Shown here: positions 33,513-44,656 of the stretch, piece after piece | Position numbering within the stretch: position 1 is the first letter of the stretch | Layout of the letters: each line of letters begins with the position of its first letter | Assembly (NCBI GenBank): GCA_024760905.1 | Contig: CM045731.1 | Span: 53,048,501 to 53,112,500 of the forward strand | Source: Plotosus lineatus | Lineage: Eukaryota; Chordata; Actinopteri; Siluriformes; Plotosidae | Reading direction: 5' to 3' | DNA length: 64,000 bases | The notes under the pieces: model-generated | Seen by the model: the letters and a program-made list of their open reading frames with translations, nothing else | Told to the model about the DNA's origin: nothing | The model's database searches: none | Translations under genes and position numbers: made by a program

Positions 33513-34435
33513 CCAGTGTCTCTCCCTCACGCCAGTCCCAAGCCCGAATAAATGCAGAGGGTTGTCAGGAACGGCATCTGACGTAAAACCAATGCTAAAC
33601 TTGATATGCAAATCACAAATATTACCTCATACCGGTCCGGTCGAGGCCCGGGTTAACAACGACCACCATCAGTGCTGTTACCCAACAGGGTGCTGGTGGA
33701 AATTGGACTACTGTTGGTCGATGAAGGAGAGGCAGGAGGCGTGTCCGTAGGCGACAGAGAAGAGGAAAAGCATGAGTCTTGGACTGAGAGTAGGGACTTT
33801 GAATGTTGGAACTATGAAAGGAAAAGATAAAGAGCTGGCTGACATGATGTGGTGGAGGAAGGTGGACATACTGTGTGTTCAGGAGACCAGGTAGAAAGGT
33901 AGCAAGGCTAGAAGTTTAGGAGCAGGGTTTAAGCTGTTTTATCATGGTGTGGATGGGAAGAGAAAAGGAGTAGGAGTCATCTTGAAGGAGGGGTTGGTCA
34001 GGAATGTTATAGAAGGCGTGGTGTTCAATGTTGTTAGTGCTTATGCCCCACAGGCAGGATGTGAGCTAGAAGAGAAGGAGAGATTCTGGAATGAGTTAGA
34101 TGAAGTGATGCAGAATACCCCCAGAGGTGAAAGAGTGGTTATTGCTGCAGACTTCCATGGACATGTTGGTGCAGGCAACAGAGGAAATGAGGAAGTGATG
34201 GGCAGGTTTGGTATCTAGGACAGGAACACAGAAGGACAGATGTTGATCGATTTTGCAAAAAGGATGGAAATGGCTGTGGTGAATACTTTCTGCCAGAAGA
34301 GACAGGAGCATCGGGTGACTTATAAAAGCGGAGGTAGGAGCACACAGGTAGACGACGTCTTGTGTAGACGATGCAATTTGAAGGAAGTCAGTGACTGCAA
34401 AGCAGTAGTGGGTGAGAGTGTTACCAAACAGCATA
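33513..34435 (+). mobile_element. RTE-like LINE 5' half, interrupted by Tc1
   Basis: The 5' region ('gtctctccctcacgccagtc', 'ggtcgaggcccgggttaaca') and endonuclease (RVGTLNVGTMKGKD, VVIAADFHGHVGAGNRGN, RSTQVDDVLCRRCNLKEVSD) are present with stops. It keeps the 'tatgccccacaggcaggatg' stretch lost from the copy at 5603. It ends at the TA used by the Tc1 insertion at 34436. Confidence 0.8.
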
Positions 34436-35679
34436 CAGTGGTATGAAAAAGTATCTGAACCTTTTGGAATTTCTCACATTTCTGCATAAAATCACCGTCA
34501 AATGTGATCTGATCTTTGTCAAAATCACACAGATGAAAAAACAGTGTCTGCTTTAACTAAAACCATCCAAACATTTATAGGTTTTCATATTTTAATGAGG
34601 ATAGCATGCAAATAATGACAGAAGGGGGAGGAATAAGTAACTGAACCCTCTGCCTAAGGAGACTTAAAGAGCAATTGAAACCAATTTTTACCAAACAATT
34701 TAAGTCAGGTGTGTGCCCAATCACTGATGAGTGGCTTAAAGCTGCCCTGCCCACTATAAAACACACACCTGGTAAGAATTGTCTTGATGAGAAGCATTGT
34801 CTGATGTGCACCATGGCTCACTCAAAAGAGCTGTCTGAAGACCTGCGATCAAGAATTGTTGATTTGTATAAAGCTGGGAAAGGATAAAAACCATCTCTAA
34901 AAGTCTGGATGTTCATCAATCGACAGTCAGAGAAGTTTTCTACAAATGGAGAGAGTTTGTCACTGTTGCTTCTCTCCCAAGGAGTGGTCGTCCACCAAAG
35001 ATGACGCCAAGAGTTCAGCGCAGAATACTCAGAGAGGTAAAAAAAAAAACCCTAGAGTGTCTGCTAAAGACTTACAGAAATCATTGGCATAGTCCAATAT
35101 CTCTGTGCACACATCAACTATATGTAAAACAATGGCCAAGAATGGTGTTCATGGGAGGGCTCCAAGGAAGAAGCCACTGCTATCTAAAAAAAATTGTTGC
35201 TTGTTTAATGTTCGCAAAAAGGCACTTGGACACTCCACAGAAGTTTTGGCAAAATATTTTGTGGACTGATGAAACCAAAGTTGAATTGTTTGGGAGGAAC
35301 ACAATGTCATGTGTGGAGGAAAAATGGAACAGCTCACCAACATCAACACCTCATCCCCACCGTGAAGGTGCATCATGGTTTGGGGCTGTTTTGCTGCCTC
35401 GGGGCCTGGACAACTTGCAATCATTAATGGAAAAATGAATTCAAAAGTTTATCAGGATGTTTTGCAGGAAAGCCTGAGGCCGTCTGTCAGACAGTTGAAG
35501 CTAAAAGAGGATGGATGCTGCAATAAGACAATGATCCAAAACACAGAAGTAAATTAACTTCAAAATGGTTTCAGGAGATCAAAATAGACGTTCTGGAGTG
35601 GCCAAGTCAAAGTCCACACTTGAACCCCATTGAGATGCTGTGGCATGACCTCAAGACAGTGATTCATGCCAGACATCCA
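34436..35679 (+). mobile_element. Tc1-like transposon, 3'-deleted, with broken transposase
   Basis: It starts CAGTGGTATGAAAAAGTATC immediately after a TA. The transposase begins at 34813 (MAHSKELSEDLRSRIVDLYK). After a frameshift near 34886 it reads STVREVFYKWREF and GRPPKMTPRVQRRIL (paired helix-turn-helix), then TKVELFGRNTMSC. 'gagtggccaagtcaaagtcc' marks the final DDE region. Several frameshifts and stops break it. The right end and its inverted repeat are missing, and the sequence passes directly into RTE near 35679. Confidence 0.8.
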
Positions 35680-35970
35680 TGAAAGAGGAAAAAAAAAAAG
35701 AGTAGAAGAGGTGACCGTTGAGGACCAGGAAGTAGCAAAGATTAGTGAGGAGGTCATTGACGAGGATGAAGAGTGGAAAGGCAGTTGGTCCTGATGACAT
35801 ACCGGTGGAGGTATGGAAGTGTTTAGGAGAGGCAGCAGTACATTTTCTGGCAAGAACATTCAACAAAGTCTTAGAGAGTGACAGGATGCCGGAGGAATGG
35901 AGTAGTGTGATTGTGCCCATTTTTAAAGAACAAGGGAGACGTGTAAAGTTGTGGCAACTACAGAGGGATA
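35680..35970 (+). mobile_element. RTE-like LINE internal fragment
   Basis: It encodes KRMKSGKAVGPDDIPVEVWK-type sequence (RMKSGKAVGPDDIPVEVWKC) and the following FLARTFNKVLESDRMPEEW, in the same orientation as 33513-34435. Compared with the 5603 copy, about 590 bases of LINE are missing between the two parts. It stops at 'ggcaactacagagggataaa'. Confidence 0.8.
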
Positions 35971-36350
35971 AATAGCTTAAACCCTGCTCCTAAGCTTCTA
36001 GCCTTGCTACCTTTCCACCTGGTCTCCTGAACACAGTATGTCCACCTTCCTCCTCTGCATCATGTCAGCCAGCTCTCTACCTTTTCCTGTCATAGTTCCA
36101 ACATTCAAAGCCCGTACTCTCAGTCCTAGACTCATTCCTTTCCTCTTCTCTCTTTGCCTACGGACACGCCTCCCTCTCCTTCTTCGACCTCTCCTTATTC
36201 GACCAACAGTAGTCCAATTTCCAACAGCACCCTGTTGGTTAACAGCACTGATGGCGGTCGTTGTTAACCCGGGCCTCGACAGATCCAGTATGGGATTTGT
36301 ATTTTTGACTCTCATGTTTAATGGGGCATTGGTTTTATGCCGGATGCCCT
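35971..36350 (-). mobile_element. RTE-like LINE 5' end, inverted
   Basis: The complement covers the RTE 5' region to the start of the endonuclease (minus frame LRVRALNVGTMTGKGRELAD, MQRRKVDILC). It joins the plus-oriented RTE fragment head-on at about 35970. Confidence 0.8.
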
Positions 36351-36354
36351 TCCC

Positions 36355-37985
36355 CCCCCAGAGCTGCATGTGGCTCAGGGGCCACATTTACTTTTAAAAT
36401 TTGACTTTCAGGCTAGGTCAGCAAGATCTGATTAAAAAATGCATTTTTAACAGTAAATATCAAACTTAAACAGAAAAAAAATCATTAAAATATTAATATA
36501 CCCTTTAGTGGGAACAGTGTTGCTGATCATCCCTTTTTGCCAGTGCATCGAAGTCTGGTGATAATTCTGTTGTGGTTCTCAGAACAGATTTAAGGTGTTC
36601 ATCACTCAACTGAAACCTGTGGGGTGCTTTGTTGATGTTCGTCACACTCAAGGTCTGTCCACGCACATATGTAATGCCAAACAACATCAGCATCCTCTGT
36701 GCCATCTTCTGGATGTTTGGAAATTTGGCTGTACTTAATGAAATGTAAAACTGATCCAGTTTAAGTGAGTTTAACTTCTCCTTTGACATCATGTAACATT
36801 GGAGATCAATCAGTTCCAACTGCAACTCCTGTAGTAACATTTCAGGCTCTTGTAAGAAGGGACGTGACACCAGCTGAAGTGCCCTGTCAATTCCTCCAAA
36901 ATCACAAAACCAACGTCAGAATTCTTCATGCAAGTCATCCAGTGCTTTCCTGGATTTTTTCACACATTGCTGGGTGTATTTTAACCTGGCAAGTGTGGGG
37001 GAAATGAGTGAATGGCTTGTCTGATATTTGCTTTGAAAATAAAACTAGCCTGGTTTTGAAGGCTCTGACCATTTCCTTGCATTTCATTCACAAACTGTTT
37101 TTCCCTTGCAGCTTCACATTCAGCTCGTTCATGTGGGTCAGTTTGTCCAAAGTAAAAGCAATGTCACAAAGCCAATCTGTGTCTTTCAGCTCAGGAACAT
37201 TCTCAATGGGAAGAAGGAGCTCCAAAAATGAAATAATCTCTTTGAACTCCACACTTACTGACATACTTTCCCCAAACTGAACCAGCGAACATTAGAATGA
37301 TAAAACAAGTCCCTGTGATCAGTGTCAGTTTCTTCAAGACAATGAATAAACTGACGATGGTGAAGTACCCACGTTTGAATCAACTTAACGAGTTTCACAA
37401 CCGGCTTCACTACGTGGTCAAGCTGCACCACGGATTGCTCCACGCAGTGCTTCCTGGAGAATTATGCATATATCCTCGTGCTTAATTCTTTATGGAATTT
37501 GCTTGGATGAAGATGTTTTCCTGAGCCTGCAACCTATCAGCAGTAGCTGGACGTTCTTGTGGTGACCGGTTGTTGGCGTGATTAGCATGCTTGGTGGAAA
37601 AGTGGTGGCTGATGTTGTATTCTTTTCAAACAGCAATGGTTTCTCGGCAAATTAGACATAGAGCCTTTGAGCAGACTTCAGGTGTCCATTCCTTATGAAC
37701 CACCCGGCACTCAGTGTCAACTTTTCTTTTCTTTGACATTGCTACAGATGGGCTTTGTGCAGTAGAAGAGTGTGAACAGGAAGTGGCTCGAGCTCTGCAA
37801 AATCAACTGAGTGCGCCTAATGCGCCACTGGTGTTGAAATGCTGTCATTACAAGTCAAATGAATGCAATGGATCAATTATTCACATCAAACATGAATTCT
37901 GTACCAATCAATCTTCGGCGGGCCGGATTAAAAAGACCAAAGGTCTGAATGTGGCCCGCGGGCTGTGGTTTGCCCACCCCGTGCT
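36355..37985 (-). mobile_element. hAT-superfamily DNA transposon remnant
   Basis: On the minus strand the right end (about 37985) begins with 'ggggtgggcaaaccacagcc' and 'cgggccacattcagaccttt', typical of Charlie-like hAT termini. Coding blocks follow: KKRKVDTECRVVHKEWTPEV with CLICRETIAV (BED-like zinc finger), VVKPVVKLVKLIQTWVLHHR, DLFYHSNVRWFSLGKV, and the C-terminal dimerisation region ELIDLQCYMMSKEKLNSLKL with FPNIQKMAQRMLMLFG. Multiple stops and frameshifts break it. The protein resembles GTF2IRD2-type hAT domains. Confidence 0.8.
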
Positions 37986-38029
37986 TGATGGTGGTGGTTG
38001 CGTGATAGCGAGAGAAGATAGTAGATTAT

Positions 38030-38265
38030 AAACAGGTGAGGGCACTTGAGGGGCAAAACTCCCTATTAAGCCCTAGGACAATTTGAAAACTAAGTTGCAT
38101 GTCTTTGGGCTGTGGGAAGAAACCGGTGCACCCTGAGTAAACCCATGTAAGAACATGGAGAAAATACAAACTCAACACAGGAATCAACCAACCAGTTGTG
38201 GGGCCCTGACTCAAGACCTTCTTGGTGTGAGGTGAGGGTTTTATACTCTACACTGACATTTGCCT
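38030..38265 (-). repeat. Family C fragment
   Basis: Complementary centre: 'catgtctttgggctgtggga', 'aaacccatgtaagaacatgg' and 'tcaagaccttcttggtgtga'. Confidence 0.65.
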
Positions 38266-38945
38266 CAGACGTTCCAGTGTACCTGCTCATTTATGCTATA
38301 AATAAATTAAGAATACAACTGTAAAAGAAAGTCCCAGAGTGTCAATTAAAAGTTCCAGAATCAAACAGTTCTCTGATGGACCATAAAGTACCCTGTTACT
38401 AAGGATTATGTTTTTTCTACCACTGAAATAGTCCATTCAAGGATGTGAAATAAATAGCAGTGACTGTAAATGAAAGCTCTACAGCTGTAAAAATAAATAA
38501 ATAAATAAATAAAAATACATTTCCAGGCAACTGTTGAAAGCATAAGTGATTTAAATTTACTTCGTTAATCTCTGAAGAACCTATGCCTTTAAGATTCCAT
38601 CGACTGATTCTAATTTAGCTTTTAAGCTTCAGAAGAAACTCTCTAAAGTGCAATATATGCTTGAATGGTTTTGCATTTTGAGGGGAAATCATAAACACTT
38701 GTGTTTCTTGGAAATTCTATTATTTCAGCATCATTTGCACAAATTTATTTAAATGGACACCTGAATAAAAACTGTAACAAATTTGATTTTCATTTCAATC
38801 AACCAATGCCACTTATTTACTATTTAGTGAACTTGTATGACATTTTCATAGATCTTTCGTTTAAAACTAATAATATAAAAAGCTTCGAAAAAAGGAAACA
38901 TAAAAAAAAAAAAAAGGAAATACACTGCCTGGACCCCTCAAACAG
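38266..38945. other. Intergenic AT-rich sequence
   Basis: A (TAAA)n run near 38490-38515 and poly-A at 38908. No gene recognised. Confidence 0.35.
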
Positions 38946-38949
38946 TCAC

Positions 38950-38951
<2 letters not shown>

Positions 38952-39010
<59 letters not shown>
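38952..39010. repeat. (CA)n microsatellite
   Basis: An uninterrupted run of about 29 units. Confidence 0.97.
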
Positions 39011-39015
<5 letters not shown>

Positions 39016-39149
39016 AGAATACTACTCCTTCTCAAAAAATTTGCATATTGTGATAAGTTCATTATTTTCTGTAATGTACTGATAAACATTAGACTTTCTT
39101 ATATTTTAGATTCATTACACACAACTGAAATAGTTCAAGTCTTTTATTG

Positions 39150-40190
39150 TTTTAATATTGATAGCACGCCCCACAAGATCGTTCGAGGGACACGGTCGAA
39201 AGCCTTCTCCAAATCCACAAAGCACATGTGGACAGATTGGGCAAACTCCCATGTCCCCTCCAGAGTCCTGTGGAGCGTATAGAGTTGATCAAGAGTGCTA
39301 CGGCCAGGACGAAAACCACATTGTTCCTCCTGAATCTGAGGTTTGACTATCGGTCGGATCCTCCTCTCTAGTACCCCTGCATAGACTTTCCCAGGTAGGC
39401 TGAGGAGTGTAATTCCCCGATAATTGGAACACACCCTCCGGTCCCCCTTCTTAAAAATTGGGACCACCACCCCAGTTTGCCAATCCAGAGGTACAGCCCC
39501 TGATGACCACGCGATGTTGCAGAGACGTGTCAACCAAGACAGTCCTACAACATCCAGAGCCCTGAGATATTCCGGACGGATCTCGTCCAACCCCGGAGCT
39601 CAACCACCGAGGAGCTTTTTGACAACCTCAGTGACCTCCATTCCAGTGATGGGAGGACCCTCACCCGAACCCCCAGGGTCTTCCTCTTCCACGGAGGGCG
39701 TGTTGGTGGGATTGAGGAGGTCCTCAAAGTATTCCCTCCACCTCTTGACGATATCCCCAGTCAAGGTAAGCAGCTCCCCACCTCCACTGTAAACAGTGTT
39801 TGTGAAGAACTGCTTCCCCCTCCTGAGGTGTCGGATGGTGGTCCAGAACCTTTTTGAGGCCAACCGATAATCACTCTCTAGGCCCTCACCGAACTCCTCC
39901 CACGCCCGAGATTTTGCATCTGCGACAGCCTCGGCTGCAGCACGTTTGGCCTGCCGGTACCCATTTGCTGCCTCGGGAGTCCCACAGGCTAATAAGACCC
40001 GATATGCCTCCTTCTTCAGCTGGACGGCCCCCTTCACCGCAGGTGTCCACCACCGGGTTCGGGGATTACCGCCACGACAAGCACTGACGACCTTACGGCC
40101 ACAGCTATGGGCTGCTGCCTCAGCAATGGAGGCACGAAACATGGCCCATTCGGATTCCATGTCCCCCGCCTCGGATAGCGGCCTTAAGCT
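39150..40190 (-). mobile_element. APE-type LINE fragment, RT region
   Basis: The minus-strand frame runs 40193 to 39603 (MSLRPLSEAGDMESEWAMFR, GNPRTRWWTPAVKGAVQLKK, GDIVKRWREYFEDLLNPTN, EVVKKLLGG), then a single in-frame TGA at 39602-39600, then continues in the same frame to 39144 (DEIRPEYLRALDVVGLSWL, NYRGITLLSLPGKVYAGVL, EEQCGFRPGRSTLDQLYTL, MCFVDLEKAFDRVPRTIL). It contains RT motifs 1-2 and A but is cut off before motifs B and C. Apart from that TGA the reading frame is open for about 345 codons. Clade not resolved; it differs from the RTE copies. Confidence 0.8.
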
Positions 40191-40800
40191 CATCCACAGT
40201 GTTGGGTCTGGTGTCTCTCAACTTTCTCTTCACAATATCCCACAGATTCTCTATGGGGTTCAGGTCAGGAGAGTTGGCAGGCCAATTGAGCACAGTAATA
40301 CCATGGTCAGTAAACCATTTACCAGTGGGTTTGGCACTGTGAGCAGGTGCCAGGTCATGCTGAAAAATGAAATCTTCATCTCCATAAAGCTTTTCAGCAG
40401 ATGGAAGCATGAAGTGCTCCAAAATCTCCTGATAGCTAGCTGCATTGACCCTGCCCTTGATAAAACACAGTGGACCAACACCAGCAGCTGACATGGCACC
40501 ATCACTGACTGTGGGTACTTGACACTGGACTTCAGGCATTTTGGCATTTCCTTCTCCCCAGTCTTCCTGCAGACTCTGGAACCTTCATTTCCAAATGACA
40601 TGCAAAATTTGCTTCATCCGAAAAAAGTACTTTGGTCCACTGAGCAACAGTCCAGTGCTGCTTCTCTGTAGGCCAGGTCAGGCGCTTCTGCTGCTGTTTC
40701 TGGTTAAAAAGTGGCTTAACCTGGGGAATGGGGCACCTGTAGCCCAGTCCACTGCTTCCACTGGTCCCCCAAGATCTGGAATCGGCCCTTCTCCACAATC
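40191..40800 (-). mobile_element. Tc1-like transposase fragment, catalytic half
   Basis: On the minus strand: KPLFNQKQQQKRLTWPTEKQ, then VAQWTKVLFSDEANFACHLE (contains the second-strand D region), a frameshift near 40540, then FIFQHDLAPAHSAKPTGKWF and WPANSPDLNPIENLWDIVKR (third catalytic acidic residue in the NPIEN motif). It lacks the N-terminal helix-turn-helix and both ends. It directly abuts the LINE fragment, both on the minus strand. Confidence 0.8.
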
Positions 40801-41315
40801 TTCCTCAGGGTCCGGCAAATTTAGAAGCAGCGCACACGCACTGGCAGGGAATGGCTTGTAATCCTGTGCGAGACAGAAACAAATTATTAAAATCCTCATG
40901 TTGGCTGTGGGTGAGGGTGGACGATGGACTTTTGCGATGCAGTCCTGAACGACGAAACATTGGTGAAGTTTCCATGATTCGCCTTGGATGAGATGAGCCG
41001 CTGCGATGAATTTCCGTAGAGGAGCTGCGTGCCGAAAAGACAAGAGACTGGAAGAGGCTGCACAAGATGGGAAGAGGCTTGAACCAGTCGGCACCAGGTC
41101 CTTAATATAACCTCCCCAAAGTTGAACCCAGAAAGTTCCCTTCTCGAAGGTTCTGAATCACCTGACCCGCAACCAGGGCGCATGCGCAACCAGGTCCATC
41201 TTGAAGTTTCCAGACCCCCTTATAGCGGAGTCATACCACGTGCCACTAGATACAGCACACTCTGAATCTAATTATGTACACCCGTTTACACAGTCACATT
41301 TATATACACGCCCCT

Positions 41316-41320
<5 letters not shown>
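40801..41320. other. Unassigned GC-rich stretch
   Basis: Overlapping minus frames exist (e.g. 40805-41189), but none shows a domain. It may be the 5' continuation of the Tc1 relative or unique sequence. Confidence 0.3.

Positions 41321-41404
<84 letters not shown>
41321..41404. repeat. (TA)n(CA)n microsatellite
   Basis: About 27 TA units with a CA break, then 14 CA units. Confidence 0.95.
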
Positions 41405-41407
<3 letters not shown>

Positions 41408-42640
41408 GAAGCCTCGGTACTCAAACTTAATCCGTTCCAGATGGCTGTTCGGATTCCGATTTGTTCGGATTCCCAATCCGCTTTCCCCATTACAAATAAT
41501 GTAAATGGTCTTAATCCGGTCTGTCGTCTTTTGAACAGAAGTTAACAGTACAGCAACTCATACCATAGGTCTGCAAATTAAGTGAAAAAATTATTGAATA
41601 CAGTACACTATGTTATGGTCTGTGTTGTGAGAGATGCTAACTTTTCTGTGGTTTTAATTTTAGTGTGTTATGGTCTCTCTCTCAAAAGAGTTGTGCTTTC
41701 AAATGCACGTTGGGGAGGGGCGTGGCTCTGACACGCTGGTGGAGTGCTAAACACATACACCAAACTCCATTTAATCACGGCCTGTAAAGACTAGCAGTGC
41801 TCTTCCCAGTGCTAGAAGATTGTCCCATTTTCCCGTTATCTCTCTGGCTCTTAGCTCTGTGCTCCACCAGATCCTGCTTTAGTTTGATTTCCATGTTTCT
41901 AGTGCTCTACTGCCCGTGCTCTAGTGCCTTCCTTGTGAACAATAAAGTGCAACCGTTTTCATAGATGAAACAAGGAAATCGTAGTCACTGTAATAGAGAT
42001 GCGGAGAAACATGGAAATCCAACTAAAGTGGGAATGAACTGGTGGAGCACAGAGCTGAGAGCCCGATGTCCCTCTCTGGCTCTCAGCTCTACGCTCCACC
42101 AGATCCTGCTTTAGTTTGATTTCCATATTTTTAGTGCTCTACTGCCCGTGCTCTAGTGCCTTCCCTGTGAACAATAATGCGCACGTTTTCATAGATGAAA
42201 CGGGGAAATCGTAGTCACTATAATAGAGATGCATAGAAACACGGAAATCAAACTAAAGCAGGATCTGGTGGAGCACAGAGCTGAGATCCAGAGAGATCAC
42301 GGGGAAATGGGACAATCTTAGCGCTGCTAGTCTTTATAGCCCATGACTAAATGGACTTTTGGTATGTGTGTTTAGCACTTCACCGGCGTGTGAGAGCCAC
42401 GCCCCTCTCCAACGTGCATTTCAACATGCAACTCTTTTCAGAAAGACTGAAATAAAAACTACAGAAAAGTTAAAGCATAAGAACAATAAAGATAAGAATT
42501 TTAATCTTTGTGGTGGTGAGCAGTTGGCATACGTAAATGTTTGAGAGGGCAAGAAGAGCAGGATTCCCTTCCATAACAGAGAGGGACATAGGAAAGCGGA
42601 TTCCCTTCCATAACAGCTTCAGGTAAATCAACCAAAGGTG
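41404..42640. mobile_element. Foldback element with long inverted arms and internal tandem duplication
   Basis: The left end CAGTGAAGCCTCGGTACTC is Tigger-like. The left arm (about 41640-41870) contains 'gcacgttggggaggggcgtg' and 'ccagatcctgctttagtttg', and the right arm (about 42240-42490) has their complements ('ccacgcccctctccaacgtg', 'caaactaaagcaggatctgg'). 'aatccgctttcc' (41475) also pairs with 'ggaaagcggatt' (42593). A unit starting 'tctctggctct' recurs at 41841 and 42073 (232-bp period) and is itself palindromic. No coding capacity. Confidence 0.7.
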
Positions 42641-42956
42641 TTTTTTTCTCTTGCTACCGCTTTGCATGGATGACTCTTCTTCAGGATGTTACTTTCTTTT
42701 CTTGAAGAACAGTTTTAACGTGTCTTATTTCTGCCTTCTTATCAAAACCTTACAGAAGTAGCTCATGACCTCATAGTTAAAGGTGTTCACAGCGGTGCTA
42801 AGGCTTTAGCTTAGCTTTAGCACTTTAGCTTAGCTTTAGTGCTTTAGCTTACCTTACATACCTACATACATACCTACATATATACATACATACATCCTCT
42901 TCAGCTTCGTTTAGGCAGTTATGCCTATAAGCCCATCTGTGGGTTTTCTTTTCGGT
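42641..42956. other. Intergenic, simple 'tagctt' and 'catac' repeats
   Basis: Imperfect repeats of 'gctttagcttagctttag' at about 42800-42850 and 'catacatacc' at 42860-42895. Similar 'gctttagtgctttag' motifs recur at 43360-43400. No gene seen. Confidence 0.5.
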
Positions 42957-42970
42957 ACTCTAAATCGTAT

Positions 42971-43302
42971 AGGGCGCTGGCTCGCTGATCCAAAGGTTGG
43001 GGGTTCAAGTCCCACTCTCCACAGGGTGGCCACTGTCCCACCCAGTGCGGCTAACTGGGTTATCAAAGGCGGGCCATGTCTCTCACTGTCTATGGTGAGT
43101 GGCATGTAAAAGAACCATTGCTGACTTTCGTAAAGAGTAGGCTGCAAAGCCGTCAGCGTGTTTCTCTCCCTTGCTAAAAAAGGGTTGTGACAGAAAGGGC
43201 ATCCGACGTAAAAACCTCTGCCAAAATCAAAATGTGCGAATCAGATGATTCGCTGTGGCGACTCCCGAGTAAAAGGGAAAAAGCCGAAAGGAAGACAGAC
43301 AG
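42971..43302 (+). repeat. SINE type A, 5'-truncated, with perfect TSD
   Basis: ACTCTAAATCGTAT at 42957-42970 and 43303-43316 is an exact 14-bp target duplication. The copy lacks the first ~20 bases of the head (box A) but keeps box B, body, RTE-5'-like segment ('gggttgtgacagaaagggca') and RTE 3' terminus ('gattcgctgtggcgactccc', 'aagccgaaaggaagacagac'). The exact duplication implies a recent insertion. Confidence 0.92.
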
Positions 43303-43499
43303 ACTCTAAATCGTATTTGTCGCTGGAGCTGGTCTATGGCGTTAGTGATTAGATAGCTTCAGTGCTTTAGCACTAGCTTTAGCTTTAGTGCTTTAGTGCT
43401 TGTGATAGGTACATAGTACTGTATCAACAACTTTCGGACTTCTCCAGGATAGCTTTTAGGGTGATACATAGTATCAACAACTTATGGACTTACCCAGGA

Positions 43500-43565
43500 C
43501 AGAGTGATACATAAAGCACTGGCCTGATGAGCCAGTAGGCTTGGGTGTAAAAGCCCAAACAGACC
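43500..43565 (-). repeat. Family D fragment
   Basis: 'cactggcctgatgagccagt' and 'aggcttgggtgtaaaagccc' are the complement of the family D start at 63896. Confidence 0.6.
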
Positions 43566-43795
43566 TTACATAGCATCAACAATTTCCGGACTTACCCAGA
43601 ACATACATAGTATGAACAACTTCTGGACTTCTGGAAGTTGCGCACTTTTCCTCCCTCTTGTTCTCGTTTTTTTCTCACGCATTTCTCGAGTTCAACTTCC
43701 GGTTTTTGTTTGGTTTCCGGGACGGAAGAACTCACAGATTTTTTGTTCGGTCTCTGGAGCATTCGGATTCAGAGGCTCCAATGTACCTTTATACA

Positions 43796-43976
<181 letters not shown>

Positions 43977-44109
43977 GCCCCCTACTACAGCTATGAGCAG
44001 CTTCAGCTTCGGGCAACTACGCACGCAACAACTCCTATTGTGAGCTAATATGCTATGGTAGCTCAATGCTAGCCGCATCCCGTATAATAATAAGTTAAGC
44101 TCAGAGCAA

Positions 44110-44522
44110 ATGTATTCATCTACTTTCAATGCCACGTCACTGTGTTGAAGCTGAGAGCCAATCCTTTCTGTGTGGGCGGGTCCAATACCTTGAAACTCTA
44201 ATTATATTGGACTCACACGCTGCAGTGTTTATGTGAAAAGAAGCGCGTCCAAAGTTTTGGCAATCAGCTGCTCTGCGAGTTGAAGTTTTTCCATGTCTGT
44301 CCATTTGTGATTGCTTGCCAGCTGTGCTTGGCTTCGTGGAAATGAGCTGATCAAAACGAGGGAAATTGATCTCTTTACCCAAACAACACGCGCAGTCTGT
44401 GGCTGTTGTTATAATCCAATAAAATTGGAGTTTGAAGCTATGGGACCCGCCCACACAGTGGAGTACAGAAAGGATTGGCTCTCCGCTGCGTGTCACAGTG
44501 ACGTGGAATTGAAAATATATGT
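44110..44522. mobile_element. Foldback/MITE-like inverted repeat
   Basis: The left arm 44110-44213 ('gccacgtcactgtg', 'gagagccaatcctttctg', 'tgtgggcgggtcc') pairs with the right arm 44412-44522 ('gggacccgcccaca', 'cagaaaggattggctctc', 'cacagtgacgtgg') around a ~200-bp centre. The frames across it are shadows. Confidence 0.75.
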
Positions 44523-44579
44523 ATTGATTTAAATGTGCGAGATTTATTCATATGTTTTGTTTGGCGTGAGTATGTTTGG

Positions 44580-44656
44580 ATGGAAAGTCGACATACGACC
44601 AGATCGAGTTACGACCGGTCTGCCAGAACCAAACGCGGTCGTAAGTCGAAGACTCA
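44580..44656 (-). mobile_element. Tigger-like terminus
   Basis: The complement begins CAGTGAGTCTTCGACTTACG preceded by TA, followed by 'accgcgtttggttctggcag', as in Tigger-type ends. It may be the partner of the end at 41404, with the interval filled by later insertions, or an independent remnant. Confidence 0.45.

Noticed and set aside
34813..35438. Intact Tc1 transposase
   Set aside because: Frame changes and stops occur after the first 25 codons and at several later points, and the right end is missing.
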